From assembly GCF_017744435.1 (NCBI RefSeq), contig NZ_JAGIBG010000001.1, forward strand, positions 227,556-291,555: a stretch of DNA of 64,000 nt, given 5' to 3'. Position numbers and translations under genes: made by a program. Below, piece by piece: positions 27,824 through 36,252 of the stretch. Origin of the DNA: Pseudomonas sp. (lineage in GTDB: Bacteria > Pseudomonadota > Gammaproteobacteria > Pseudomonadales > Pseudomonadaceae). Under the pieces are notes generated by a model. The model did no database searches and was not told the origin of the DNA. It was given only the letters and a program-made list of their open reading frames with translations. The first letter of the stretch is position 1. Each line of letters begins with the position of its first letter.

Positions 27824-28993
27824 TTATACCGCCGCCTGCTGCACCGGCACCAGCGGCCGCGTCCGCCAGGCGATGGTCAGCACCAGCCCCAGCACCGCCA
27901 TCCCTGCCCCGGCATACGACACCGCCGGATACCCCAACCCCGCATTGATCACTGCGCCACCCAGCGCCGCGCCAATCGCGTTGCCCAGGTTGAACGCGCC
28001 GATGTTCACCGCCGACGCCAGGTTCGGCGCGTCCTTGGCAGCTTCCATCACGCGCATCTGCAGCGGTGGTACCAGGGCGAAGCTGGCGATGCCCCACACC
28101 AGGATCGCCACCGCGGTCGGCAGCGACCAGCCCAAGGTGGCCGGGAACACCAGCAGCACAGCGATCAGCACCGCCAGCGACACCATCAAGGTTCGCTCGA
28201 TCGAGCGATCCGCCGCCTTGCCACCCCACATGTTGCCCAAGGTCAAACCGATGCCGAACAGCACCAGCATGGCCGTGATGAAGGTCGTCGACGCCTGTGC
28301 CTGGGCGTGCAGGATCGGCGCGATGTAGGTGAACACGGTGAACATCGCGCTGGAGCCGACCACGGTCAGCGCCAGCGCCGACAATACCGGCCCTCGGCCG
28401 AGCACACGGATCTCGGCCATGGCACCACCACTTTTCGGCAGCGGCAGGTTGGGCAGCGCGAACCACAGCGAGACCATCGCGACCAGGCCCAGGCCGGCAA
28501 TACCCCAGAATGCCGTGCGCCAGCCCAGCAGCTCACCGAACCAGGTAGCCAGCGGCACGCCGCCGATGGTCGCCAGGGTCAACCCCATGAACATCGCCGC
28601 TACCGCGCCAGCCCGCTTCTCGGGTGGCACCACGCTGGCCGCGACCACCGAGCCGACACCAAAGAACGCACCATGGTTAAGCGAGGTGACGATGCGTGCG
28701 ACCATCAGGCTTTGATAATCGGTCGCCATCGCCGACATCAGGTTGCCCAGGGTGAAGATCGCCATCAGCCCGATCAGCAGGTAGCGCCGCGGGATCTTGC
28801 CGGTGGCCAGGGTCATCAGTGGCGCGCCGAGCAGCACGCCGACCGCGTAGGCGCTGACCAGCAGCCCGGCGGCGGGGATGGACACGCCGAGGTCAGCGGC
28901 AATGCTGGGCAGCATGCCCATGGGGGCGAACTCGGTGACACCGATGCCAAAGGCACCGATGGCGAGTGCCACGAGAGGGGGATTGATACGCAT
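27824..28993 (-). CDS. MFS efflux transporter, DHA1 (AraJ/PbuE-like)
   Basis: Inner-membrane drug:H+ antiporter-like protein, 389 residues with 12 predicted helices. Landmarks are LAIGAFGIGVTEFAPMGMLP at helix 1, the motif between helices 2 and 3 (GAPLMTLATGKIPRRYLL), RIVTSLNHGAFFGVGSVVAA in helix 4 and GVPLATWFGELLGWRTAFW, the antiporter motif C of helix 5. The AraJ/YdhP/PbuE branch exports sugars, purine nucleosides or drugs. It is divergent from a LysR gene with a 94-bp shared promoter region, the usual layout for a self-contained efflux switch. The start ATG 28993 follows AAGGAG at a good distance. Confidence 0.9.
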   Translation of the reverse strand: MRINPPLVALAIGAFGIGVTEFAPMGMLPSIAADLGVSIPAAGLLVSAYAVGVLLGAPLMTLATGKIPRRYLLIGLMAIFTLGNLMSAMATDYQSLMVARIVTSLNHGAFFGVGSVVAASVVPPEKRAGAVAAMFMGLTLATIGGVPLATWFGELLGWRTAFWGIAGLGLVAMVSLWFALPNLPLPKSGGAMAEIRVLGRGPVLSALALTVVGSSAMFTVFTYIAPILHAQAQASTTFITAMLVLFGIGLTLGNMWGGKAADRSIERTLMVSLAVLIAVLLVFPATLGWSLPTAVAILVWGIASFALVPPLQMRVMEAAKDAPNLASAVNIGAFNLGNAIGAALGGAVINAGLGYPAVSYAGAGMAVLGLVLTIAWRTRPLVPVQQAAV

Positions 28994-29087
28994 ACAAGGC
29001 TCCTTATCTATGACGGGAATGCTACGATCAAGCTTTTGAATGCACTAGACCGGTTTTTCGGCAATCACCTTTGCGCTGGAGGCACAG

Positions 29088-29999
29088 ATGGACTACCACG
29101 GGCGATCCGGGGAGATGGAGGTGTTTGCCAGGGTGGTGGATGAAGGCAGCCTGTCCGCCGCCGCACGCGTGCTGGGCCTGACGCCGTCGGCGGTGAGCCG
29201 CATCATTGCCCGCGCCGAACAACGCCTGGGCACGCGCCTGCTGCTGCGCACCACCCGGGCGATCACCCTCACCACCGAAGGCGAGGCGTACCTGCGCGGG
29301 GCGCGGCGCATCCTTGCGGACCTGCTCGAAGTCGAAGAGGCGATCACTGACCAGGGCGTGCCGCGCGGGCGGTTACGGGTCAGCGCGGCGCTGGGGCATG
29401 GGCGACTGACGGTGGTGCCGTTGCTGACCGCATTCAGCGCCCGTTACCCACAGGTGGTGATCGACCTGACGCTGAGTGACGAAATCGCCGATATCCATGG
29501 CGGCCAGGCCGATGTGGCGCTGCGCTTTGGCCCGCTGCCGGACAGCTCGCTGAGCGCACGCTGTATCGGCCATACCGGCCAGGTGGTGGTGGCTTCGCCT
29601 GAATACCTGGCACGCTGTGGCACGCCGCAGGTGCCGGAGGACCTGGCACAGCACAACTGCCTGCGCTTCAACTTCCGGCGGGCAGCACCGGACTGGCCGT
29701 TTCGCCTGGCGGGGGAAGATTTTTCACTGAAGGTGACGGGGAACATCGAGTGCAGCAGTGGCGAGGCGCTGGCACAACTGGCCAGGCTGGGGGCGGGCAT
29801 TGCGCGGATCGGGACCTTCACCGTAGCCGATGAGCTGAAAAACGGTCAACTGCTGGCGCTGCTGGAGGAATACAACCCGGGCGACCGCGAGCCGCTGCAT
29901 GCGGTGTTCGTCGGCGGGCCGGCGATGCCGGCGCGGGTGCGGGTGTTTGTGGATTTTCTGGTGGAGCATCATCAGGGCTGGCCCCTGAATCAGACCTGA
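29088..29999 (+). CDS. LysR-family regulator divergent from the MFS pump
   Basis: DNA-binding protein of 303 residues: N-terminal winged helix-turn-helix (MEVFARVVDEGSLSAAARVL, LTPSAVSRIIARAEQRLGTR) and a type-2 periplasmic-binding-like effector domain starting near residue 95 with GRLRVSAALGHGRL. The PALVLR-like DVALRFGPLPDSSL and a CLRFNFRR segment place it in the CrgA/PtrR-like subgroup that typically controls neighbouring dehydrogenases or transporters. The ATG has GGAGG upstream. Its target is probably the divergent DHA1 transporter gene 94 bp away. Confidence 0.9.
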   Translation: MDYHGRSGEMEVFARVVDEGSLSAAARVLGLTPSAVSRIIARAEQRLGTRLLLRTTRAITLTTEGEAYLRGARRILADLLEVEEAITDQGVPRGRLRVSAALGHGRLTVVPLLTAFSARYPQVVIDLTLSDEIADIHGGQADVALRFGPLPDSSLSARCIGHTGQVVVASPEYLARCGTPQVPEDLAQHNCLRFNFRRAAPDWPFRLAGEDFSLKVTGNIECSSGEALAQLARLGAGIARIGTFTVADELKNGQLLALLEEYNPGDREPLHAVFVGGPAMPARVRVFVDFLVEHHQGWPLNQT

Positions 30000-30022
30000 C
30001 ACAAGGCCTTCCCGCTGGTTGC

Positions 30023-30643
30023 TTAACCCTGCATACCCGCCAGCAAGAAGCCCATGAACCGGCGCACATCCTCGCGGTGTACCGCCAGGTCCAGCGGTTC
30101 GCCACTGCACAGGCGCAGCAGCTGCAAGTGCCCGTAGTCGTTGATCAGAAACGCGGCATAGCCCACATCGAGGTCGGCGCGCAGCTTGCCGCTGTCGCAC
30201 AGGTCCTGGAGCAGGTGCTTGAGTTCCTCGACCAGCGCGTCGTTGACCCGCTTGTAGGCTTCGGGCACATCACGCTGCTTGCTACCCAGCAAGGGCAGCA
30301 ACGGCGGCAGAATCTCGCGCCACAGCGGCGCTGGAAGCACCTCGAAGGCGTAATCGGTCAGTTGCGCTTCGTAGAAGCACAACGCATCCAGCGCCTGGTC
30401 GAATTCCGCCAGGCGCCTGCGCGCCTCCGCTACCGCGCGGTGGTCGGCCTCGCGCAGCTTCTCCAGCAGGATCTCCTGCTTGCTGCCGAAATAGGCGAAC
30501 ACCGTGGGTACCGACACCGCCGCCAGGCGGGCGATCTGCTCCATGGTGGTGGTCTGGAAGCCCTGGCTCTCGAACAGGCCCAGCGCCGTACGGCTGATCG
30601 TCTCCCGGCGCAGCGCCTTCTGCTGCTCGCGCAATCCGCTCAC
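30023..30643 (-). CDS. TetR-family regulator
   Basis: Transcription factor of 206 residues with an N-terminal TetR helix-turn-helix (RETISRTALGLFESQGFQTT, then TMEQIARLAAVSVPTVFAYFG) and a helical ligand domain. GTG 30643 is chosen as start because an AAGGG site lies 8 bp upstream and it gives the standard arm before the helix-turn-helix; an in-frame ATG at 30697 would add 18 unlikely residues. It is divergent from the amidohydrolase operon, with a 123-bp AT-rich gap containing the likely operator. It is the probable repressor of that operon, with its substrate as inducer. Confidence 0.88.
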   Translation of the reverse strand: MSGLREQQKALRRETISRTALGLFESQGFQTTTMEQIARLAAVSVPTVFAYFGSKQEILLEKLREADHRAVAEARRRLAEFDQALDALCFYEAQLTDYAFEVLPAPLWREILPPLLPLLGSKQRDVPEAYKRVNDALVEELKHLLQDLCDSGKLRADLDVGYAAFLINDYGHLQLLRLCSGEPLDLAVHREDVRRFMGFLLAGMQG

Positions 30644-30696
30644 TTCGCAACCCTTTGTCAAAACCGGTGGCCAGCATACAGCAAAGCCAATCCGCA

Positions 30697-30713
30697 AAAA
30701 TATTTTATTGACT
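30697..30713. promoter_or_regulatory. AT-rich palindrome and -35-like hexamer in the TetR/amidohydrolase gap
   Basis: AAAATATTTT (30697-30706) is a perfect palindrome directly followed by TTGACT (30708-30713), a good -35 match for the amidohydrolase operon. No clear -10 follows at 17 bp. The segment is strikingly AT-rich for this region. TetR binding here is inference. Confidence 0.35.
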
Positions 30714-30766
30714 AAAACTTTTTATCGACACAAAACTAGCGCGGCATTTTGCCCCAGGGAGCCGCC

Positions 30767-32446
30767 ATGACCACCACCGCCGATCTCATCATTCACAATG
30801 CCCGCATCTACACCGTCGACCCGCACCGCCCATGGGCCAGCGCCGTGGCCGTGCAGGGCGAGCGCATCCTCTGCGTTGGCGACCACGCCAGCGTCATGGC
30901 CCATGCCGGCCCCACCACGCGTTTGCTGGACGCCGCCGGCAAGCTGGTGCTGCCGGGTTTCGTCGAATCGCACTGGCACTTCTCCAGCACCGCCTTTGCG
31001 TTCCAGGCACTGATCAACCATGAAGACCCGCACGAAGTGCTGGCCATGCTCAAGCGCTACGTGGCGGCCAACCCCGGCGAGAAAGCCATCACCGGCATGG
31101 GCTGGATCCAGCCGCTGATGCCGGCCGAGATGCTGCGCCGCGAAGTGCTCGATGACATCTGCCCGGACAAACCGGTGTGCCTGCTGTCCACCGACTACCA
31201 CACCATGTGGGTCAACACCTACGCGCTCAAGGCGGCCGGCATCGACCGCGATACCCCGGCCGTGGAAGAAGGCGCCAGCTGGTTCGAAAAGGACCCGGTC
31301 ACCGGCGAGCCCACTGGCGTGATCATCGACTGCGCGGCCTACTCGCTGCTGATGCAGCGCCTGAGCGAAGCCGGCTACCTGCCGACCGGCATCGACCTGT
31401 ACCTGCGCTCGATCCCGTTCTGGCAAGAAAAGCTGGTCGCTGCCGGCATCACCACGGTGTTCGACGCCGGTTTCCTCGACCCGGCCGGCGACCAGACCTT
31501 GCTGTACGAAACCCTGCAGCAGCTGGAACGCGAAGAGCGCCTGAAACTGCGCGTGGTCGGCAGCTACATCAACATGGGCACCGAGGATGACCCGGTGAGC
31601 ATCCTGCAAGGCATGCGCAGGCGCTATGACTCGCCGCTGGTGAAGGCGCAAACCTTGAAGCTGATGCTCGACGGCACTGAGCTCAACCACACCGCGTTCC
31701 TGCTCGAACCCTACTGCGACAAGCCGCACTGCGGCTCGACGACCATGCCGGAAGCCGTATTCGAGCACCACGTCCGCCAGGCCGATGCCGCCGGTATCGA
31801 TGTGATGGTGCACGCCGTGGGCGATGCCGCCGTGCGCATGGCGCTGGACGTGTTCGAGCGGACCAACGCCCGCAATCCGCCGCGTGACCGTCGCCATGTG
31901 ATCACCCACGCCTTCCTTACCCACCCCGACGACATCCCGCGCTTTCGCCGCATCGGCGTCATGGCCAACACCCAGCTGCAATGGGGTGTGGTCGATGCCT
32001 ACGCCGAGGCGATCCAGCAGTCGTATGGCTTCAAGCGCTGGGCTTCGATGTACAAGTTCCGCACCTTCATCGACCAGGGCGTGACCGTGTCGATCGGCAT
32101 GGACGGCCTGGTCTGCCAGTGCCGCTGCCAGCACAAACCGGTGGAACACATCGAGTCGGGCCACACCCGCCAGCTCAGCGGCGAGCCGAATGCGCCGGTG
32201 ATGCCCGATGCCGACGAACGCCTGAGCATCCCGCAACTGATTGCGGCCTACACCCTCAATGGCGCCTACCAGCTGGGGCTGGAAAAGGAGATTGGCTCGA
32301 TCACTGCCGGCAAGCGCGCCGACATCATCATCCTCGAACAGGACCTGTTCGAGCTTGATCGCTATGAGATCGGCAAGACCGATGTGGCGCTGACCGTGAT
32401 GAACGGCCGCATCACCCATGACGCAGGCACCCTCCCCCACGCCTGA
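30767..32446 (+). CDS. Amidohydrolase family 3 protein (YtcJ-like)
   Basis: Metal-dependent TIM-barrel hydrolase of 559 residues, amidohydrolase_3 family. The N-terminal beta-sandwich and first metal motif are seen in LVLPGFVESHWHFS (HxH), further ligands in MVHAVGDAAVRMA and HVITHAFLT, and the C-terminal aspartate region in VSIGMDGLVCQCRC, followed by YTLNGAYQLGLEKEIGSITA. Members cleave amides, N-formyl groups or cyclic imides; the substrate here is not predictable. The ATG 30767 has AGGGAG upstream. It heads an operon with an MFS importer-like gene (28 bp) and a 2-hydroxyacid dehydrogenase, suggesting uptake and breakdown of one compound, controlled by the divergent TetR protein. Confidence 0.88.
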   Translation: MTTTADLIIHNARIYTVDPHRPWASAVAVQGERILCVGDHASVMAHAGPTTRLLDAAGKLVLPGFVESHWHFSSTAFAFQALINHEDPHEVLAMLKRYVAANPGEKAITGMGWIQPLMPAEMLRREVLDDICPDKPVCLLSTDYHTMWVNTYALKAAGIDRDTPAVEEGASWFEKDPVTGEPTGVIIDCAAYSLLMQRLSEAGYLPTGIDLYLRSIPFWQEKLVAAGITTVFDAGFLDPAGDQTLLYETLQQLEREERLKLRVVGSYINMGTEDDPVSILQGMRRRYDSPLVKAQTLKLMLDGTELNHTAFLLEPYCDKPHCGSTTMPEAVFEHHVRQADAAGIDVMVHAVGDAAVRMALDVFERTNARNPPRDRRHVITHAFLTHPDDIPRFRRIGVMANTQLQWGVVDAYAEAIQQSYGFKRWASMYKFRTFIDQGVTVSIGMDGLVCQCRCQHKPVEHIESGHTRQLSGEPNAPVMPDADERLSIPQLIAAYTLNGAYQLGLEKEIGSITAGKRADIIILEQDLFELDRYEIGKTDVALTVMNGRITHDAGTLPHA

Positions 32447-32473
32447 ACCTGAAGCGCCACCCGGGAAACTCCA

Positions 32474-33631
32474 ATGCACAACAATAAGAACAACCTGCTT
32501 TTGCGTGCCGCCCTGATCTACATCGCCGCCACGGCGCTGATCATCATTGGCGTGCAACCGATCTTCATCGGCCTGGTGGCCGAACGGTTGAACCTGGACC
32601 TGAGCCAGCAAGGCTGGATCCTGTCCAGCGAAATGACCGGGACCTTGCTCGGCAGCCTGCTACTGCCGCTGCTGGGCCGGCACTTCGGTGGCCGTGGCCT
32701 GTACCTGGCGGGCGCGTTCGCCGCCCTGGCGCTCAATGTGCTCAGTGCGACGCTGGACTCACTGACCACGCTGGTGCTGTGCCGCCTGGCCTGCGGCATC
32801 GCCACCGGCGTGCTGTATGCCGGTGCGATCAGCGGGCTGGGGCGGCTGCCGGGGCAGGATCGCTCGTATGGTTTGTCGCTGCTGATCCAGACCGCCGTGT
32901 TCGCCCTGTACGCCACCTGCATGCCGCAGCTGGCCGAGGTGTTCGGCAACCGTGGCGCCGTGGCAAGCATCGGCTTCTGGTTCGTGTTGATCGCCCTGGT
33001 GGCGCTGGCCATTCCCCGACGCTTGCACCGCGAGGCGCCGGTACCCGTGCCCCAGAGCGGCGACGGTTGTGCCACCCTGGGGCGGTATGCCCTGTTGGGG
33101 ATGCTGTGCCTGCAACTGGCGATCTATTGCATCTGGGGCTTTGTCGACCAACTGGCCCGCGAGCGCGGCATCAGCCCGGTGGACGTGGGCTGGGCGTTCG
33201 GTCTGGGCATTCTCGGCGGCTTGCCCGGCGGGGCCTTGCCCAGCGTGCTGGGCGCACGGGTGAGGCGTGGGCCGATGATCGGCTTCGGCTCGCTGCTGGT
33301 GCTGCTGTCGATCGCGCTGCTGGCGCGCCATGCACAGGATGCCGAGCAGTTGTGCGTGGCGCTGTTCCTGATGAACGTTGGCTGGGTGCTGGCGCTGACC
33401 TACTACATGGGCGCGATTGCCAGCAACGACCCGCGCGGGACGTTGACGCCGTGGGTGAGTATCCTGCAGGTGACGGCGGCGGCGCTGGCGCCGGCGTTCG
33501 TGGCCTTGCAACAACAGAGCGCCGGACACGAAGCGATCTTTGTCAGTGCCGGGGTGGCGGTGGTGCTGGGGGTTGTGCTCAAGTGTATGGCCGGGGTATT
33601 GCCACGCCGTGCCACCCCCTTCCCACAGTGA
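32474..33631 (+). CDS. MFS transporter in the amidohydrolase operon
   Basis: Inner-membrane transporter of 385 residues with about 12 helices and short loops. Visible are LIYIAATALIIIGVQPIFIG at the N-terminus, RLACGIATGVLYAGAISGLG in helix 4, and a second half starting at LGRYALLGMLCLQLAIYCIWG. The basic loop after helix 6 is RRLHREAPVPVP. It lacks the strict DHA motifs, so import of the amidohydrolase substrate is as likely as export; this is inference from operon context. It follows the amidohydrolase by 27 bp. Confidence 0.82.
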   Translation: MHNNKNNLLLRAALIYIAATALIIIGVQPIFIGLVAERLNLDLSQQGWILSSEMTGTLLGSLLLPLLGRHFGGRGLYLAGAFAALALNVLSATLDSLTTLVLCRLACGIATGVLYAGAISGLGRLPGQDRSYGLSLLIQTAVFALYATCMPQLAEVFGNRGAVASIGFWFVLIALVALAIPRRLHREAPVPVPQSGDGCATLGRYALLGMLCLQLAIYCIWGFVDQLARERGISPVDVGWAFGLGILGGLPGGALPSVLGARVRRGPMIGFGSLLVLLSIALLARHAQDAEQLCVALFLMNVGWVLALTYYMGAIASNDPRGTLTPWVSILQVTAAALAPAFVALQQQSAGHEAIFVSAGVAVVLGVVLKCMAGVLPRRATPFPQ

Positions 33632-33649
33632 CCGCCAGGATTGATCGAC

Positions 33650-34627
33650 ATGCGCATTGCCATTCCCGATGACTACCAGGATGTAATCCGCTCACTCGAC
33701 TGCTTCAAGCGCCTGGCCGGGCATGAAGTGAGCGTGTTTCACGACAGGCAGCCCGCCTCGCTGGACGAACTGGCCACCCGCTTCGCCGACGCCGACGCCC
33801 TGGTCCTCACCCGCGAACGCACGCGCATCGATGCTGCCCTGCTCGACCGGCTGCCGAACCTCAAGCTGATCAGCCAGACCGGCAAGGTCGCTGGCCACCT
33901 GGACCTGGAAGCCTGCACGGCCCGCGGCATCTTCGTGACCGAAGGCCGCGGCTCGCCAGTGGCACCGGCCGAGCTTGCCTGGACGCTGATCCTCAACGCC
34001 CGCCGCCAGCTGGTACCGGCGATCGAAGCCTTCAAGCAAGGCCATTGGCAGGTCAACCTGGGCCAGGCGGTGGCCGGCCAGGTACTGGGGATCTGGGGCT
34101 ACGGCAAGATCGGCCAGCGCCTGGCGCGCTATGCCCAGGCATTCGACATGCCAGTACTGGTATGGGGCAGCGACGGCAGCCGGGCAGCGGCCGAGGCGGA
34201 TGGGCACCGGGCGGCGACATCACGCAAGGCGTTCTTTGCCGAAGCGGATATCGTCAGCCTTAACCTGCGGCTGTCAGATACCACACGCCATGGAGTGACC
34301 TTCGACGACTTGTCGCGGATGAAACCTGATGCCCTGCTGGTGAATGTCAGCCGCGCCGAGCTGATTGCACCCGGGGCCCTGCTGCAGGCACTCGACGCCG
34401 GCAGGCCGGGCTTCGCCGCAGTGGATGTATTCGAACAGGAGCCGGTACTCGAGCCGAACCACCCCCTGCTCACGCACCCGCGGGTGCTGAGCACGCCGCA
34501 CCTGGGCTATGTGGAAAAGAACGGCTATGAGCTGTACTTCGGCGATGCCTTCGACAATGTGCTGGCATTTTCCGAAGGGGCGCCGAAGAACGTCGCCAAC
34601 CCGCAAGCGTTGAAAGCAACCCGCTGA
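33650..34627 (+). CDS. D-2-hydroxyacid dehydrogenase family protein
   Basis: NAD(P)-dependent reductase of 325 residues, D-isomer-specific 2-hydroxyacid dehydrogenase family. The Rossmann motif is GIWGYGKIGQRLA; the catalytic Arg is in VNVSRAELI, the Glu in VFEQEPVLEPNHP and the His in STPHLGYVE. The N-terminal substrate domain has ADALVLTRERTRIDAALL, typical of the branch next to phosphoglycerate dehydrogenase. ATG 33650, nine bases after a CAGGA site, is favoured over a TTG at 33641. As third gene of the operon it may reduce a 2-oxo acid, or oxidise a 2-hydroxy acid, released by the amidohydrolase. Confidence 0.88.
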   Translation: MRIAIPDDYQDVIRSLDCFKRLAGHEVSVFHDRQPASLDELATRFADADALVLTRERTRIDAALLDRLPNLKLISQTGKVAGHLDLEACTARGIFVTEGRGSPVAPAELAWTLILNARRQLVPAIEAFKQGHWQVNLGQAVAGQVLGIWGYGKIGQRLARYAQAFDMPVLVWGSDGSRAAAEADGHRAATSRKAFFAEADIVSLNLRLSDTTRHGVTFDDLSRMKPDALLVNVSRAELIAPGALLQALDAGRPGFAAVDVFEQEPVLEPNHPLLTHPRVLSTPHLGYVEKNGYELYFGDAFDNVLAFSEGAPKNVANPQALKATR

Positions 34628-34659
34628 CAGCACTTGCAATTGCAGACCTGCGCCGCAAC

Positions 34660-34675
34660 AATGCGAACAATTCCC
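34660..34675. promoter_or_regulatory. Fur-box-like site before the FecI-type sigma gene
   Basis: AATGCGAACAATTCCC matches 12 of 16 positions of the classical Pseudomonas iron box core AATGAGAATCATTCTC and lies 23 bp before the sigma factor ATG. Iron repression of the downstream unit would be expected for this gene class. Confidence 0.55.
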
Positions 34676-34698
34676 AGTTAGATTATGGATTGGTCTCT

Positions 34699-35199
34699 AT
34701 GTCGGCGCTCGATGACGCAGCTATTCATCGGCTGTACAGCGAAAACTGCGGCTGGCTGAAGCACTGGCTGCGCATGCGCCTGGGCAATGCCGCCGATGCG
34801 GCCGACCTGGCCCAAGACACCTTCCTGCGGGTAATGACGGCGCGCAGCCAACTGCCGATCCGTGAGCCGCGCAGCTACCTCAGCGCCATCGCCCGCTCGC
34901 TGCTGATCGACAAGGTGCGCCGCCGCGCCATCGAGCAAGCCTACCTGCAAGCGCTGGCGTTGCGCCCGGAACCTGTCGAGGTATCACCGGAAATCCGCCT
35001 TTCCATCATCGAAATGCTGGTCGCGATCGACAGCCTGCTCGACGAGCTGGGGGCGCGCACCCGCGATATCTTCCTTGCCGTGCAACTGGAGGGGCTGACC
35101 TATGCGGCTGCGGCGGAACGCTTCGAGGTGTCGGTGACCACGGTGAAAAACCATCTGGTCCGCGCCATGACCCGCTGCCTGCTGCTGGTCGAGGCCTGA
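34699..35199 (+). CDS. FecI-type ECF sigma factor
   Basis: Extracytoplasmic-function sigma factor of 166 residues. Region 2 is seen in IHRLYSENCGWLKHWLRMRL and AADLAQDTFLRVM (the DLAQ(D/E)xF signature of iron sigma factors) followed by EPRSYLSAIARSLLIDKVRR. Region 4 is LTYAAAAERFEVSVTTVKNH. It directs RNA polymerase to the promoter of the downstream TonB receptor when the receptor binds its siderophore. ATG 34699 is favoured; a TTG lies 9 bp upstream. The FecR-like gene starts 5 bp after its stop. A Fur-box-like site lies immediately upstream. Confidence 0.93.
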   Translation: MSALDDAAIHRLYSENCGWLKHWLRMRLGNAADAADLAQDTFLRVMTARSQLPIREPRSYLSAIARSLLIDKVRRRAIEQAYLQALALRPEPVEVSPEIRLSIIEMLVAIDSLLDELGARTRDIFLAVQLEGLTYAAAAERFEVSVTTVKNHLVRAMTRCLLLVEA

Positions 35200-35204
35200 C
35201 CCCT

Positions 35205-36140
35205 TTGGAGCTCAAGACCCTCGAAGCCGCCGCCACCTGGTATGTACAACTCAACGACGGTGCCAACGACGTTGCCCGCACCCACGCCTGGCGCCAGTGG
35301 CTGGAAGCCAGCCCGGAGCATGCCGCGGCCTGGGCGCGGGTGGAGAAGCTCCAGCAACAGTGGGCACGGGTGCCTGCACAGGCAGCGCTGAAAGGCCTCG
35401 GTGCCGCCCAGGCGCAGCGCCGCGACGTGCTGAAAGTGCTGGGCCTGCTGCTGACCATGGGCGGCGGCAGCTGGCTGGCCGCCGATCAGCTGCCTTATCG
35501 CGCCCTGCTCGCCCAGCAGCGCACCGGCACTGGCGAACGGCGTTCGATGCAACTGGAAGACGGCTCGCACCTGGAGTTGAACGTCGACACCGCACTCGAC
35601 GTTCGCCTTGACCAGCATCTGCGAACGATCCAACTGTACGGTGGCGAGATGCTGCTCAGGGTCACCCATGACCCTCGGCAGCGGCCCTTCATCGTGCATA
35701 CCGATGACGGCAGCATCGTTGCCCGGGAAGCTGAATTCAGCGTGCGCAAGCTGCCGGGGCAAACCCGCGTCGGCGTACTGCAGGCTGCTGTCGAGGTGCG
35801 GCCGCAGCACCACCTCGAGCGCCTGCTGCAGCTGCACGCCGGGCAACAGGCCAGCTTCGACCAGAACCACATCAGCCCCGCCCTGCCCCTGCCCGCCGAC
35901 TCGACCGCCTGGCAGCACGGCATGCTCAGCGTCAACGACTGGCGCCTGGCTGACTTCATCGAGGAACTGGGGCGCTACCGGCCCGGGGTGCTGCGCTGTG
36001 CCGCGTCGATACGCTCGCTGAGCATCTCTGGGGCATTTCGCATCGACGATACCGACATTGCCCTGGCCAACCTCGACCAGACCCTGCCCGTACGGGTGCG
36101 TTACCTGAGCCGTTACTGGGTCAGTGTGGAACCCGCCTGA
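35205..36140 (+). CDS. FecR-type anti-sigma regulator
   Basis: Inner-membrane signal transducer of 311 residues that holds the FecI-like sigma factor and receives the signal from the receptor plug. The cytoplasmic N-terminal DUF4880 part shows WRQWLEASPEHAAAWARVE; a single transmembrane helix follows at about residues 75-95 (VLKVLGLLLTMGGGSWLAA); the FecR periplasmic domain has MQLEDGSHLELNVDTALDVR and RPFIVHTDDGSIVAREAEFS. The best start is a TTG at 35205 with GAGG upstream; no ATG fits. The C-terminal VRYLSRYWVSV is the usual STN-contacting end. Confidence 0.9.
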   Translation: MELKTLEAAATWYVQLNDGANDVARTHAWRQWLEASPEHAAAWARVEKLQQQWARVPAQAALKGLGAAQAQRRDVLKVLGLLLTMGGGSWLAADQLPYRALLAQQRTGTGERRSMQLEDGSHLELNVDTALDVRLDQHLRTIQLYGGEMLLRVTHDPRQRPFIVHTDDGSIVAREAEFSVRKLPGQTRVGVLQAAVEVRPQHHLERLLQLHAGQQASFDQNHISPALPLPADSTAWQHGMLSVNDWRLADFIEELGRYRPGVLRCAASIRSLSISGAFRIDDTDIALANLDQTLPVRVRYLSRYWVSVEPA

Positions 36141-36252
36141 ATCGCCTGTGGAAAAAACTTCACTGCGAACCTTGCTGATTTCGATTCTCGTCCGTCCCTG
36201 ACACAAGCCGCGACGACAGCGACTTTCTGCCATGACACGGAAGGATCACGCA

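Noticed and set aside
30722..32611. 629-codon frame antisense to the amidohydrolase
   Set aside because: Same reason: the plus-strand gene has catalytic motifs and a ribosome binding site; the antisense product is low-complexity and His/Gly-rich.
36141..36252. FecI-type promoter before the receptor gene
   Set aside because: A GGAAAA element at 36148 exists, but no matching downstream element at the required distance could be fixed, so I do not annotate it.
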